Assembly: GCA_002706765.1 (NCBI GenBank)
Contig: PAJV01000024.1
Coordinates: forward strand, 188,092-252,091
DNA: 64,000 nt
Direction: 5' to 3'
From: Gimesia sp.
Lineage (GTDB): Bacteria; Planctomycetota; Planctomycetia; Planctomycetales; Planctomycetaceae
The notes under the pieces are model-generated. The model ran no database searches. It was not told the DNA's origin and was given only the letters and a program-made list of their open reading frames with translations. A program made the translations under genes and the position numbers. This document shows positions 44,400-53,860 of the stretch, piece after piece. How positions within the stretch are numbered: position 1 is the first letter of the stretch; every line of letters begins with the position of its first letter.

Positions 44400-47171
44400 T
44401 CAGGGTTTCAAGTGGCGATCAAAGAAGCCGATCACGGCAGGTCTGAGATCCTGCTGGCTGGGTTGCAGATGGAAACTGTGCGGAGCACCTTCAATAATCA
44501 ACAGCTCAGAGGGGAGATTCTCTTTCTGGAGTGCTGACTGCAGAACTTCTGACTGTTCCACGGGGACGGTTGTATCCTTTGTTCCATGTAAGATCAGGAA
44601 GGGGGGATCGTCTTTTGTGAGGTGTGAAACGGCCGAAGCCTGTTGGCTGAGTTCTTTCTCCTCTTTGGTGAAGGAGTCCAGCAGATCGCGTGATTTTGCC
44701 AGGGTCATCAGGTCATGTGCGCCATACATGGGGACGACGGCCTGAATTTTCGTAGAAAAATCGGTATAGGGACCTTCCGGATCGAGTTGAGGATCATCGC
44801 CGGTCACCGCCAGCATGGCGACCAGATGTCCTCCCGCTGACCCGCCAATGGCGCCGATATGGTCAGGATTAATCTGATACTGCCTGGCGTGCTTTCTTAA
44901 ATAACGGACCGCGGTTTTACAGTCCTGCAGATTGCCCGGCCAGACCTGCTTGAGATTCTCTGTAAATTTAGAGTGCCGTCTGGCGAGTTGATAATTAATA
45001 CTGGCGCAGACGTAGCCGGCTTTGGCCAGATTATTTCCGATGTTCAACTCGCGGCGGGCTGCTTTATCACCGCCGTGCCAGCCTCCGCCGTGAATGATCA
45101 CGACAGCCGGATAAGGGCCGCTTTGAAATTGAGGATCGGGCAGATACAGGTCCAGTTTTTCGCTGCGTCCATCGCCCAGATAATCGAGATCTTTTTTGAT
45201 CTGGACCTGGGACAACTCCTGTTTCACACGTTCGCTGGGATCCAGGAATTTTACTTTATCTTTTCCGGCCAGCGCGACCAGGTCTTTGATATCAAACTGC
45301 TGCAGTAATCCAAAGCAGAAGAGTTCCGGTGCCTGATTGACAGATTGATCCTGTTCAATCACTTCTTTTAACGAACCCAGAGAGCCTTGTAGTTCAACGC
45401 CGGAGAAGACCTGCGGATCGATGGCGGCTGCTATGAGAGTGAACAGGCTGCTGCGGGGGCCGACAGACTGAATTTTGACGGAAGTCTGTTTTTTCTGATC
45501 ACGTAACCAGTGTGCAATCGAAGTTAACTGGCTGGCCTGGATTCCCAGGGGGCGCTCTCCCACTGCGGCGACCAGCAGTCCGTACAGAAAGTCACGTTGA
45601 CTGATTTTCGATTCGCCAAAGTAAAAGGGATCGACGGCCAGCACCGTTTCTCCCTGTGACAGTAACTTCTGAACCTGTTCTGCCAGACTTTTGCGACCTG
45701 CATCTGCTACGAGGATTGTCGTGGATTCCGAAGGGCCGTTGGAGAATTCTACTGCGGGGACGGTCCAGCTTTTGTCGATTTTCAGTTTCCAGAATGTGAC
45801 TTGAGTTTTGCCTGTTGTTGTCTGGCTGGATTGTGTGGCCTTAAGTGGAGACTCTGCGGGCTCGAAGTGCACGACCTGTTTGAGTGCAGCGCGCTGTTTT
45901 TCCGGAGTGGATTTCGTACGCCGGGGCAGATTCTGGCAGAGCTTGAGAGCCAGTGTATGGAAGTCGGCATTATTTTCAGGTAGTTCGACTTTGAGTTCCT
46001 CTGCTGATTTGAGTTCGGCGTTACATTCGATTTCCTTGACCGGTAAGGGATTGCCCGGTTCCGAAAAATGAGCCGACAGCATGCGATAGAGGGCTTCGCG
46101 ATTGTCCTGGAGGAAATTATGATCGCCGGGATCGTCGTTGACGTGTTTCTGCAGATTGTTTTCTTTGTCATAGAGTTTAAAGATCGGGAAGGCTGCCTTT
46201 AAAAGCGGGGGTTGTGCATAACCCGATTCAAAGCAGCAGTTGTCTTTGGAGTTGTTGGTGAGCAGGGTGGGACGGGGAGCCCGCATTGCGGTCAAATGGG
46301 TGTAGTCAGCATAGACGGCCAGGTCATTGGGGGTCTGTTCGGAATCCCCCAGATCTTTTGTGTGATCAACGCGTGTCAGGAAGCTGGAATAGCCGGCGAC
46401 CGGGTTGGAAAGCGTCACTCGTTCATCCAGCGAACTGATGAAAATGGTCTGCCAGCCACCGCCTGAAAGGCCGGCCACCGCGACACGATTCGGATCAGCA
46501 TGGGGGTGCGATAAGAGGACATCCAGGCCCCGTTTCATGGACAGATAAAAAGGGGCCAGGCCGCTTGTACCACACAAGTCGAGCTGGTTCATTTTATAAT
46601 GTGTAAAACCGGAAGCATTGAGCTGCCCCATGCCCAGCCATTCGATGTTGATCGCCAGCATGCCCCGCTTCGCCTGGTTGATACAGCGGACCTGCTTGTA
46701 GTCAGCCGCTTTTCCGTTGCGGTCATGACCATTCACATTCATGACGACAGGAACTTTTCCTGTCAACTTGTGGGGAACATATAATACCGCGGGCACCCAG
46801 AGGCCGGGCAGTGCTTCAAAGCGTAACTTCTGGATTTTATACTCGGGGCCGCCCTCGATTGTTTCGAGCCAGACGACTTTCAGTTTAGCGTCCCGCCATT
46901 TTTCGGCTTCTCCACGAAAAACCACTTTATTCAGAACGTTGCTGCGGACTTGCGAAATATATTTTTCCCATTCCTCAACGCTGCTGATTTCCGGCATGCC
47001 GGGAACACGCGGCGCAATGAAGGCCTGCACTTCTTTCCAGGGAAGATCTTTTTCCAGCACCGGCTGAGATAACAGACTTTTCAGATCGGGTTCAGCCGCC
47101 TGTGAGAGGGTGAGCCCCGTTAGAAACAGGCACGAGAGCAAAAGAATGGTACGGACTGGCAGGGTAAGCAT
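44400..47171 (-). CDS. secreted double alpha/beta-hydrolase
   Basis: The 923-residue protein has a signal peptide (MLTLPVRTILLLSCLFLTGLTLSQA) and two hydrolase units. The first (about 110-410) resembles acetylxylan-esterase-like proteins, with PVVMNVNGHDRNGKAADY and the nucleophile elbow AGLSGGGW. The middle part (about 425-640) looks like a third, degenerate hydrolase with no clear elbow. The C-terminal unit (about 660-923) is a BD-FAE/HSL-like hydrolase with VIIHGGGWHGGDK, GGSAGGHL (Ser), HGTKDTTVP (Asp) and APHSFH (His), so it is probably active. The ATG at 47171 follows GGGAGA by 7 bases; the frame is open to 47264. Carbohydrate ester cleavage is a likely role. Confidence 0.82.
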   Translation of the reverse strand: MLTLPVRTILLLSCLFLTGLTLSQAAEPDLKSLLSQPVLEKDLPWKEVQAFIAPRVPGMPEISSVEEWEKYISQVRSNVLNKVVFRGEAEKWRDAKLKVVWLETIEGGPEYKIQKLRFEALPGLWVPAVLYVPHKLTGKVPVVMNVNGHDRNGKAADYKQVRCINQAKRGMLAINIEWLGMGQLNASGFTHYKMNQLDLCGTSGLAPFYLSMKRGLDVLLSHPHADPNRVAVAGLSGGGWQTIFISSLDERVTLSNPVAGYSSFLTRVDHTKDLGDSEQTPNDLAVYADYTHLTAMRAPRPTLLTNNSKDNCCFESGYAQPPLLKAAFPIFKLYDKENNLQKHVNDDPGDHNFLQDNREALYRMLSAHFSEPGNPLPVKEIECNAELKSAEELKVELPENNADFHTLALKLCQNLPRRTKSTPEKQRAALKQVVHFEPAESPLKATQSSQTTTGKTQVTFWKLKIDKSWTVPAVEFSNGPSESTTILVADAGRKSLAEQVQKLLSQGETVLAVDPFYFGESKISQRDFLYGLLVAAVGERPLGIQASQLTSIAHWLRDQKKQTSVKIQSVGPRSSLFTLIAAAIDPQVFSGVELQGSLGSLKEVIEQDQSVNQAPELFCFGLLQQFDIKDLVALAGKDKVKFLDPSERVKQELSQVQIKKDLDYLGDGRSEKLDLYLPDPQFQSGPYPAVVIIHGGGWHGGDKAARRELNIGNNLAKAGYVCASINYQLARRHSKFTENLKQVWPGNLQDCKTAVRYLRKHARQYQINPDHIGAIGGSAGGHLVAMLAVTGDDPQLDPEGPYTDFSTKIQAVVPMYGAHDLMTLAKSRDLLDSFTKEEKELSQQASAVSHLTKDDPPFLILHGTKDTTVPVEQSEVLQSALQKENLPSELLIIEGAPHSFHLQPSQQDLRPAVIGFFDRHLKP

Positions 47172-47411
47172 GGTTGTCTCTCCCGGTGGATGCAGGCGGG
47201 TATGATTCAAAGCTGTTTTCTGGTGCTGACATGACTCCAGAGATTCGACTTGGAACGGGGGCACGGAACAGACCTCAGGTTACCCCGGTCCCATTTTACT
47301 CTGAAGGCATCCTTTTATTTTGAGAGATGGATACAGTCAGCACAAGTTGGATCATAAAATTAAAGAATGTCTGGTGATAAAAACCGAGCTTCAGCATCCC
47401 GTTCGAGAGAG

Positions 47412-48233
47412 TTATCCTTTGCCGAGTTCTATGGAGCGGTTTGTTGCCGCGCTGACTGCGTTCATCAGGCTGTTTCTTAATCCGCCGGCTTCCAGCGCGT
47501 GAATTCCCGCGATCGTGGTTCCTCCGGGGCTGGTCACCGCGTCTTTGAGAGTGCCGGGATGTTCGCCTGTCTGCAGGACCATTTCAGCGGCCCCTTTCAC
47601 AGTCTGGGCAGCCAGTTGTGTGGCGATGTGACGTGGCAGCCCCACGCGGACTCCACCATCGCTGAGGGCTTCAATCACCTGGTAGATATAGGCAGGGCCG
47701 CTGCCTGACAGGCCGGTGACCGCGTCAAGTTGAGACTCGGGAACTTCAAAAGCGATCCCGACCGTCGAAAGTAATGTCTCCACCAGCTGCGCATCTTCTG
47801 TCGATGCCTGTCCGCCACGCGCAAAAGCAGAGGCACCCTGTTTGACCAGGCAGGGGGTGTTGGGCATTACACGGATCATGCGAGTGGATTTTCCCAGGGT
47901 ATCCAGAAACAGAGCAAGTGGGCAGCCGGCCGCGATGGAAATCAGGAGGTGCTGGGTGGTCACAGCTGATTTGATTTCCCGAAGCACGTCGGGAATCTGC
48001 TGGGGTTTGACCGAGAGAATGATGATCTCTGACTGTTCCAGGACCAGCTGATTCGAGGAAACTGACCGTGCGCCGGTCTCCTGGACGAACTTCTGCCTGG
48101 CAGCTTCATAAGTGTCGCTGGCACAGACATGGTCTTTTGTTGTGAATCCAGAGGAAATTAGTCCTCCTGCCAGAGCGGTTGCCATACGACCAGATCCGAT
48201 GAAGCCGACCCGGGAGAGACTCTGTTCTGTCAT
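47412..48233 (-). CDS. proC: pyrroline-5-carboxylate reductase
   Basis: ProC reduces pyrroline-5-carboxylate to proline with NAD(P)H. The 273-residue protein has a Rossmann N-terminus (VGFIGSGRMATALAGGLISSG), ILSVKPQQIPDVLREI, LISIAAGCPLALFLDTL, RVMPNTPCLVKQGASAFARG and the C-terminal signature region GLSGSGPAYIYQVIEALSDGGVRVGLPRHIATQLAAQTVKGAAEM with HPGTLKDAVTSPGGTTIAGIHALEAGGLR. Length is normal. It is the last gene of the minus-strand block before the divergent mqnA; no other proline gene is nearby. Confidence 0.95.
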   Translation of the reverse strand: MTEQSLSRVGFIGSGRMATALAGGLISSGFTTKDHVCASDTYEAARQKFVQETGARSVSSNQLVLEQSEIIILSVKPQQIPDVLREIKSAVTTQHLLISIAAGCPLALFLDTLGKSTRMIRVMPNTPCLVKQGASAFARGGQASTEDAQLVETLLSTVGIAFEVPESQLDAVTGLSGSGPAYIYQVIEALSDGGVRVGLPRHIATQLAAQTVKGAAEMVLQTGEHPGTLKDAVTSPGGTTIAGIHALEAGGLRNSLMNAVSAATNRSIELGKG

Positions 48234-48521
48234 GCTGTTACTGCTTTCTGCTGCCTGTAGTTATGGTGATCACCTGCGGCAGGACGCCAAATTTGGTCTG
48301 TCCTTGGATTTTCAAGTGGATATTCCCTGATTGAGGGGGCATAAACTGCTAGAATAAGATAATGTATGCCAAGTTACGTACGGAATTGTAACACCTGTAG
48401 TCAGAATGTGCACGAGAGCGCGTTCTCTGAATGATTTACCATAGTGTGAGCTGATTGCGAGATGAAGACTGCTGGCTATAATAAGTTGGACAATGCAACC
48501 GGAAATGAAAGCCAAACGATA

Positions 48522-49343
48522 ATGTCTGACTTGATTCCACCCCCAATCCGTGTGGGGGCGGTCTCCTATCTCAACTCGAAGCCTTTGATTGAAGATCTGG
48601 AAGCGCTCGCCGAAAATACTGAACTGATGTTGGATTATCCCAGTCTGCTGGCGGATGATCTGGCTGCCGGGCGTATCGATGTGGGTTTGATTCCTTCGAT
48701 TGAAGTGATCCGCAGTTCTGAATATGAAATCATATCCAATGCCTGTGTGGCCACCCAGGGTCCGGTTTTGAGTGTTAAAATGTATAGCAGAGTGCCTCTG
48801 GGGCAGATTAAAAGGCTTGCGCTGGATATGGGTTCGCGAACGAGCGCGACACTGGTTCGGATTATGCTGGCAGAGCAATATGGCGTTTATCCGGAAGTCG
48901 AGCCGCTGCCCATCGAGAAGACGATCGAAGCCAGTACGGCTGATGCCATTTTATTAATCGGGGATCGTGCCATCCACACCCCGGAGACAAGCTTTGCAGC
49001 GACCTGGGATCTGGGAGAAGAATGGTTACGCTGGACGGGTCTTCCGTTTGTATTTGCCATGTGGGCCGTTCGACGCGATCAGGAAACGGGTTCGCTGGAA
49101 TCGGCGCTGTGTCAGGCGCGGGATAAAGGCGTGTCGCTGCTGGATGAAATTGCCCGCCGGGAAGCCCCGAAGCTGGGCATTGACGAATCGGTAGCCAGAA
49201 GCTATCTGAAAAATAATCTGAGTTTTTATCTGGGGCCCGCGGAACGTTGCGGGTTACGTTTGTTTCAAGAATTAGCTATTAAAACGGGACTTGCGCCCGA
49301 GGGGGTTCCTCTTGTCTTCCGAAATTGCATCTCTGCTGGATAA
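48522..49343 (+). CDS. mqnA: chorismate dehydratase (futalosine pathway)
   Basis: MqnA dehydrates chorismate to 3-enolpyruvylbenzoate, opening the futalosine route to menaquinone. The 273-residue protein has the family start IRVGAVSYLNSKPLIEDLE, DLAAGRIDVGLIPSIEVIR, LALDMGSRTSATLVRIMLAE, AILLIGDRAI and WTGLPFVFAMWAVR. The fold is a periplasmic-binding-protein-like two-lobe structure. MqnD is a related family, but the SYLNSKPL and D-GLIPS forms favour MqnA. The ATG at 48522 is used; the frame is open to 48462. Its 3' end overlaps mqnC, so the two are probably coupled. Confidence 0.9.
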   Translation: MSDLIPPPIRVGAVSYLNSKPLIEDLEALAENTELMLDYPSLLADDLAAGRIDVGLIPSIEVIRSSEYEIISNACVATQGPVLSVKMYSRVPLGQIKRLALDMGSRTSATLVRIMLAEQYGVYPEVEPLPIEKTIEASTADAILLIGDRAIHTPETSFAATWDLGEEWLRWTGLPFVFAMWAVRRDQETGSLESALCQARDKGVSLLDEIARREAPKLGIDESVARSYLKNNLSFYLGPAERCGLRLFQELAIKTGLAPEGVPLVFRNCISAG

Positions 49344-50442
49344 AGCGGTCGCCGGCGAACGACTGAACCGAGAAGAGGGACTCAAGCTGATGGAGTCTCA
49401 CGATCTGGTTGCGCTGGGTCGTGCGGCAAATGAAGTCACAAAACGTCTGCATCCGGAACCATATCGCACTTACAACATTGATCGGAATATTAACTATTCC
49501 AATTCCTGTACGGCGGTCTGTGATTTTTGTGCCTTTTATCGCAATCCCAAATCTCCCGAAGTCTATGTACTCAAACCCGAGCAGTTGTATCAGAAGATTG
49601 AAGAGACGATCGAACTGGGCGGCGATCAGATCCTCCTGCAGGGGGGGCTGCATCCCACGCTGAAACTGGAATGGTATGAGGATCTGCTGCGCGATCTGCG
49701 CGAACGCTATCCCACCATTAATGTCCACGGTTTCAGCCCTCCTGAAATTCATCACTTCACAAAAGTCAATAAGCTCTCGCTGCGTCAGGTGCTCGAACGG
49801 CTTAAGGCTGCTGGCCTGGGAAGCGTACCCGGCGGCGGGGGAGAGATTCTCGTCGATCGTGTGCGGAAAGAGATCACACGAGGCAAAGTCCTGACCGATG
49901 AATGGCTCGACGTGAATCGTGTCTGGCATGAACTGGGGGGCATCTCCAGTGCTACGATGATGTTCGGCCATATCGAAACACTGGCAGAACGCATCGAACA
50001 TCTGGATCGTCTGCGTGAACTTCAAGATGAAACGCATGGCTTTTCTGCTTTCATCTGCTGGACACTTCAGCCGGATCATACGGACATGGATTATGTTCCT
50101 CCAGCGGGGGCGTTTGAGTATTTAAAGACACAGGCCGTGAGTCGACTGTACCTGGATAACTTCCAGAATATTCAGTCATCCTGGGTCACCCAGGGAGAAA
50201 AAACCGGTCAGATGGCACTCTTTTTTGGTGCCAATGATATGGGCAGCCTGATGATCGAAGAAAATGTGGTTTCCCAGGCCGGGACCACCCATCATCTGAC
50301 TGTTGAGACGATTCGACGCTGTATCACCGAATCGGGTTATATTCCTCGGCAGCGGAATGTCTTTTATGACTATATCGATGATCCCGATTCCAGCGGTCCT
50401 GCCAAAGGAGCAGGTCACGTTCCTCTGCCCGTGCTCAACTGA
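49312..50442 (+). CDS. mqnC: cyclic dehypoxanthinyl futalosine synthase (radical SAM)
   Basis: MqnC cyclises dehypoxanthinyl futalosine using a 4Fe-4S cluster and S-adenosylmethionine. The 376-residue protein has the radical-SAM motif CTAVCDFC (C66, C70, C73). GGDQILLQGGLHP, INVHGFSPPEI, GLGSVPGGGGEILVDRVRKEI and FSAFICWTLQPDHTDM follow; the SVPGGGGEIL-DRVR stretch distinguishes it from MqnE. A TTG start at 49312 is chosen because GAGGGGG lies 6 bases upstream; TTG 49291 is an in-frame alternative. The start overlaps mqnA by 32 bases. Confidence 0.92.
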   Translation: MSSEIASLLDKAVAGERLNREEGLKLMESHDLVALGRAANEVTKRLHPEPYRTYNIDRNINYSNSCTAVCDFCAFYRNPKSPEVYVLKPEQLYQKIEETIELGGDQILLQGGLHPTLKLEWYEDLLRDLRERYPTINVHGFSPPEIHHFTKVNKLSLRQVLERLKAAGLGSVPGGGGEILVDRVRKEITRGKVLTDEWLDVNRVWHELGGISSATMMFGHIETLAERIEHLDRLRELQDETHGFSAFICWTLQPDHTDMDYVPPAGAFEYLKTQAVSRLYLDNFQNIQSSWVTQGEKTGQMALFFGANDMGSLMIEENVVSQAGTTHHLTVETIRRCITESGYIPRQRNVFYDYIDDPDSSGPAKGAGHVPLPVLN

Positions 50443-50598
50443 CAGAAAATTGATCATACACTCAGCTCAGGTCAGCCGATTCGCGGTGATAGGCTATGCT
50501 TACCTGTAATAATAACGTATAAGTAAGCCTCTCTACTCGGTTGATTGGCGCGATGCTGATCGTCTGATTTACGCGGGCATTTGGGATAATGGACGGAT

Positions 50599-51360
50599 AT
50601 GATTCACGTCGAAGGTCTGAGCAAAAGTTTCGATGATTTGCGTCGTGGCAGTATTGTCGCGCTCGACTCGGTGAGCTTTGATGTTCAGGCGGGAGAAATC
50701 TTCGGCTTACTGGGACCTAATGGAGCCGGCAAGACGACCTGCCTGCGGATGCTGAGTACGGTACTGCAGCCGACGGGCGGAACGGCAATTGTCGCCGGCT
50801 ACAATGTCGCGACCCATCCCCAGGATGTGCGTGGGCAGATTGGATTCATGTCCTGCAACACCGGTATCTATGATCGGATGACTGCCTGGGAGATGGTAGA
50901 ATACTTTGGTCGACTCTACGGCATCGAGGAGCAGGAACTCCAGGAGAGGCTGGATCGCATTTTCACCACTCTGCAGATGCAGGACATCAGGGATATGCTC
51001 GGTTCCAAAATGTCGACCGGCATGAAGCAGAAAGTCTCCATTGCCCGCACGATCATTCATGACCCACCCGTGCTGATCTTCGACGAACCCACAACAGGAC
51101 TTGATGTTCTGGTCGCGCGTGCCGTCTTGAAAACAATAGAAGCGTTGCGCGAGGAGGGCAAGTGCATTATTTTTTCGACTCATATCATGCGGGAAGTTGA
51201 AAAGTTATGTGATCGCGTCGCGGTGATTTACAAAGGAAAAATTCTGGCGATCGGTAGTATCCCGGAACTGGAAGAACAATATCACGAGTCGGATATGGAA
51301 GAGTTGTTCTTCAGTTTAATTCAACAGCATGAAGACCAGCTGGCGATGAAGGCTCAATAA
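50599..51360 (+). CDS. ABC exporter ATPase, NatA-like
   Basis: The 253-residue ATP-binding protein has Walker [10 protein letters not shown], a Q-loop region [20 protein letters not shown], the signature STGMKQK (in place of LSGGQ, common in NatA-type exporters), Walker [14 protein letters not shown] and the H-loop [24 protein letters not shown]. It belongs to the ABC-2 drug/Na+ exporter class. Its partner permease starts 5 bases after its stop, and the two form one operon. The exported substrate is not evident. Confidence 0.9.
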   Translation: MIHVEGLSKSFDDLRRGSIVALDSVSFDVQAGEIFGLLGPNGAGKTTCLRMLSTVLQPTGGTAIVAGYNVATHPQDVRGQIGFMSCNTGIYDRMTAWEMVEYFGRLYGIEEQELQERLDRIFTTLQMQDIRDMLGSKMSTGMKQKVSIARTIIHDPPVLIFDEPTTGLDVLVARAVLKTIEALREEGKCIIFSTHIMREVEKLCDRVAVIYKGKILAIGSIPELEEQYHESDMEELFFSLIQQHEDQLAMKAQ

Positions 51361-51365
51361 TTCAG

Positions 51366-53789
51366 ATGATACAGTGGAAGAACATCAAGCTGATTTTAAT
51401 GCGTGAACTGCGCGACCAGATGCGCGACCGCCGCACCCTGTTTATGGTGGCAGTCCTCCCGCTGCTGCTCTACCCGGCGATGGGGATCGGCATGGTGCAG
51501 ATGACCGTGTTGTTTTCCGAACAACCCCGGACTGTAGTCTTGCTTGGTGCCGATGAATTGCCAAAACAGCCTCAGTTACTGGACGGGGATCAGTTTGTTT
51601 CCAACTGGTTTACGATTCCCTCAGATGCGGACAAACTGCGCGTTATTACGGACAGCCAACCTGAGAACACTGATTCTGAGTCTACAGATACTGAAACCAA
51701 TTCCGAACGTGAAGAGATTCTGAAGCAGGCCCATCAGCTGGAGCTGGAACTGAAACAGCATCAGAGTCTGCTGGACGAATGGGACAAGTTGAAAGGCAAG
51801 GAAGACAGTAGCGAAGCTGAGCTGCTGCTCCATGAAATTACTGAAACCAAGGAACGGCTGAGTAAACAGTTTGCGGAAAGCAAGATCCAGGTTCTGATTA
51901 TTATACCAAAGGGACTTTCAAAAGAACTGGAGCAAGTCAGTGCGAAGCTGGCGCTTCACGAGCCAATAGACTTTGATCCCGCAGTTTCGTCCAGGCCATT
52001 GATTCTGAGAAACAGAGCCGATGAGAAATCGAAACTGGCCTTTATCCGGGTTCAGGAAGCGATGGATGCGTGGGAAAAAGCGATTTTACGTGCCCGGCTG
52101 AATCGAGCCAGGCTTCCTGTTTCTTTACCAACGCCAATCAATCCGGAAGTGATCGATCTGGCGCAGGATGATCAGCTGGCAGCGAATCTCTGGAGTAAAC
52201 TTTTTCCCGCCCTGTTGATTATCATGGCAGCTACAGGTGCCTTTTATCCGGCGATTGACCTGGGAGCGGGTGAGAAAGAACGGGGCACGATGGAAACGCT
52301 GTTAATCTCACCTGCGAAGCGAACAGAAATCGTACTGGGTAAGTTTTTAACAGTGTTGGTTTTCAGTGTGTCGACGGCGTTGTTGAATCTGGCCAGTATG
52401 GGATTTACCGGCAAACATATGGTCAATGTGGCGGGAACGGGGGCGCTTTCCAGAATGGGGGATCTGTCGTTTCCTTCGTTTTCGGCCCTGTTCTGGATTG
52501 TGGTACTGCTGATTCCCCTGGCAGCGCTCTTCAGCGCCTTGTGTCTGTCGCTGGCCACGTTTGCCCGCAGCAGCAAGGAAGGGCAGTACTATCTGACACC
52601 GTTATTGATGGTCACGATCGGCCTGACCGTCTTCTGTTTATCGCCGGCAGTGGAGATCAATCCCTTTTACAGTCTGATGCCGGTGGTCGGCGTTGCCCTG
52701 CTGTTGAAGGGGATGTTGTTATCGACGGTCAACGCGGGCATTTTGTACGTGTATGCGATTCCGGTCCTGATTACGAGTATCGGATATAGTCTGCTGGCAC
52801 TCTGGTGGGCCATCGACCAGTTTCAACGTGAGGATGTCTTATTCCGCGAGGCCGAACGCTTCGAGGTTGGTCTCTGGCTGAAGCACCTGATGCGTACCAA
52901 GGATTCACTGCCCAGTTTTGCCGAGGCGGGTTTCTGTTTTGTGATCATCATGCTTCTGCAGTTTGCTGTCATGAATACCATGCGAGACGCCATCCAGATG
53001 GCGACCACGGCAGAGCGTCCCACGCGAATGATGCAGCTGCTGATGATCCAGCAACTGGCGATCATTGCGACGCCGGCGCTGATGATGGGTATTATGCTGA
53101 CGACGAGCATGCGAAAGACGTTTCGTCTCTATCTGCCTCGCTTCAGTTTCTGGATCGTGGCGACGATCCTGGCGTTTGCCCTGCATCCCCTGTCGCAGGA
53201 ACTGGTTTCCAGTTTACGGTGGTTCTTCCCGGCTTTGCCGAAGGGAACCGTTGCCGTCCTGCAGGATATGTCAGATCCCAATCAGTCGATCTGGCTGATT
53301 TTACTGGCGTTTGCCCTGGCACCTGCAGTCTGTGAAGAGCTGGCATTTCGAGGTTTCATTTTAAGTGGCTTTGGTCGACGTGGTCGTGCCTGGCTGGCGA
53401 TTATCCTGTCCAGCCTCACCTTCGGCGCCATGCATATGATTCCCCAGCAGGTGTTTAATGCGACCCTGGTTGGTCTGGCACTGGGTATGATTGCGGTTCA
53501 CAGTCGCAGTCTGTTTCCGGGGATTGCCTTTCATTTTATCTATAACGCCCTTTCAATCTACCGTGGTCGAGTACCTGAAAAATGGGTTCCCGAACATGGT
53601 CTGCAGTATTTTGTCAGTATGGGACCGGAGGGCCTGCGTTATTCCTGGCCTCTGCTGCTGATTTGTGCCGTGTTAGCGATTGCACTGCTGCGATGGGTGA
53701 CACTGCAGTCCAGGACTGCTCCCGGTGAGCAGACAGAGTCGTTGACGTTGTCTGCCTTTGACCGCCGGCTCACAGATTCCACAAATTAG
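51366..53789 (+). CDS. ABC-2 permease fused to CPBP intramembrane protease
   Basis: The 807-residue protein is the partner of the upstream ATPase. An N-terminal membrane helix (LFMVAVLPLLLYPAMGIGMVQM) is followed by an external or soluble segment to about residue 270 with a Glu/Gln-rich coiled coil (about 105-175). NatB-type ABC-2 membrane segments include LGAGEKERGTMETLLISPAKRTEI. The C-terminal 200 residues are a CPBP (CAAX/bacteriocin-processing) protease: CEELAFR (E657, E658, R662), FGAMHM (H690) and HFIYN (H723, N727), all catalytic positions present. The same fusion is known in other bacteria, and the substrate is unknown. mqnC is 156 bases upstream of the ATPase. Confidence 0.88.
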   Translation: MIQWKNIKLILMRELRDQMRDRRTLFMVAVLPLLLYPAMGIGMVQMTVLFSEQPRTVVLLGADELPKQPQLLDGDQFVSNWFTIPSDADKLRVITDSQPENTDSESTDTETNSEREEILKQAHQLELELKQHQSLLDEWDKLKGKEDSSEAELLLHEITETKERLSKQFAESKIQVLIIIPKGLSKELEQVSAKLALHEPIDFDPAVSSRPLILRNRADEKSKLAFIRVQEAMDAWEKAILRARLNRARLPVSLPTPINPEVIDLAQDDQLAANLWSKLFPALLIIMAATGAFYPAIDLGAGEKERGTMETLLISPAKRTEIVLGKFLTVLVFSVSTALLNLASMGFTGKHMVNVAGTGALSRMGDLSFPSFSALFWIVVLLIPLAALFSALCLSLATFARSSKEGQYYLTPLLMVTIGLTVFCLSPAVEINPFYSLMPVVGVALLLKGMLLSTVNAGILYVYAIPVLITSIGYSLLALWWAIDQFQREDVLFREAERFEVGLWLKHLMRTKDSLPSFAEAGFCFVIIMLLQFAVMNTMRDAIQMATTAERPTRMMQLLMIQQLAIIATPALMMGIMLTTSMRKTFRLYLPRFSFWIVATILAFALHPLSQELVSSLRWFFPALPKGTVAVLQDMSDPNQSIWLILLAFALAPAVCEELAFRGFILSGFGRRGRAWLAIILSSLTFGAMHMIPQQVFNATLVGLALGMIAVHSRSLFPGIAFHFIYNALSIYRGRVPEKWVPEHGLQYFVSMGPEGLRYSWPLLLICAVLAIALLRWVTLQSRTAPGEQTESLTLSAFDRRLTDSTN

Positions 53790-53860
53790 CTTTAATCTGA
53801 TATCATCTGATCTGGTCGTGATTTCACCTGCCATCATCGTTTATTAGACAAAGTGATATT

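Noticed and set aside
48312..48878. 188-codon minus-strand frame opposite mqnA
   Set aside because: It is antisense to a well-supported gene, and its composition is that of a shadow frame.
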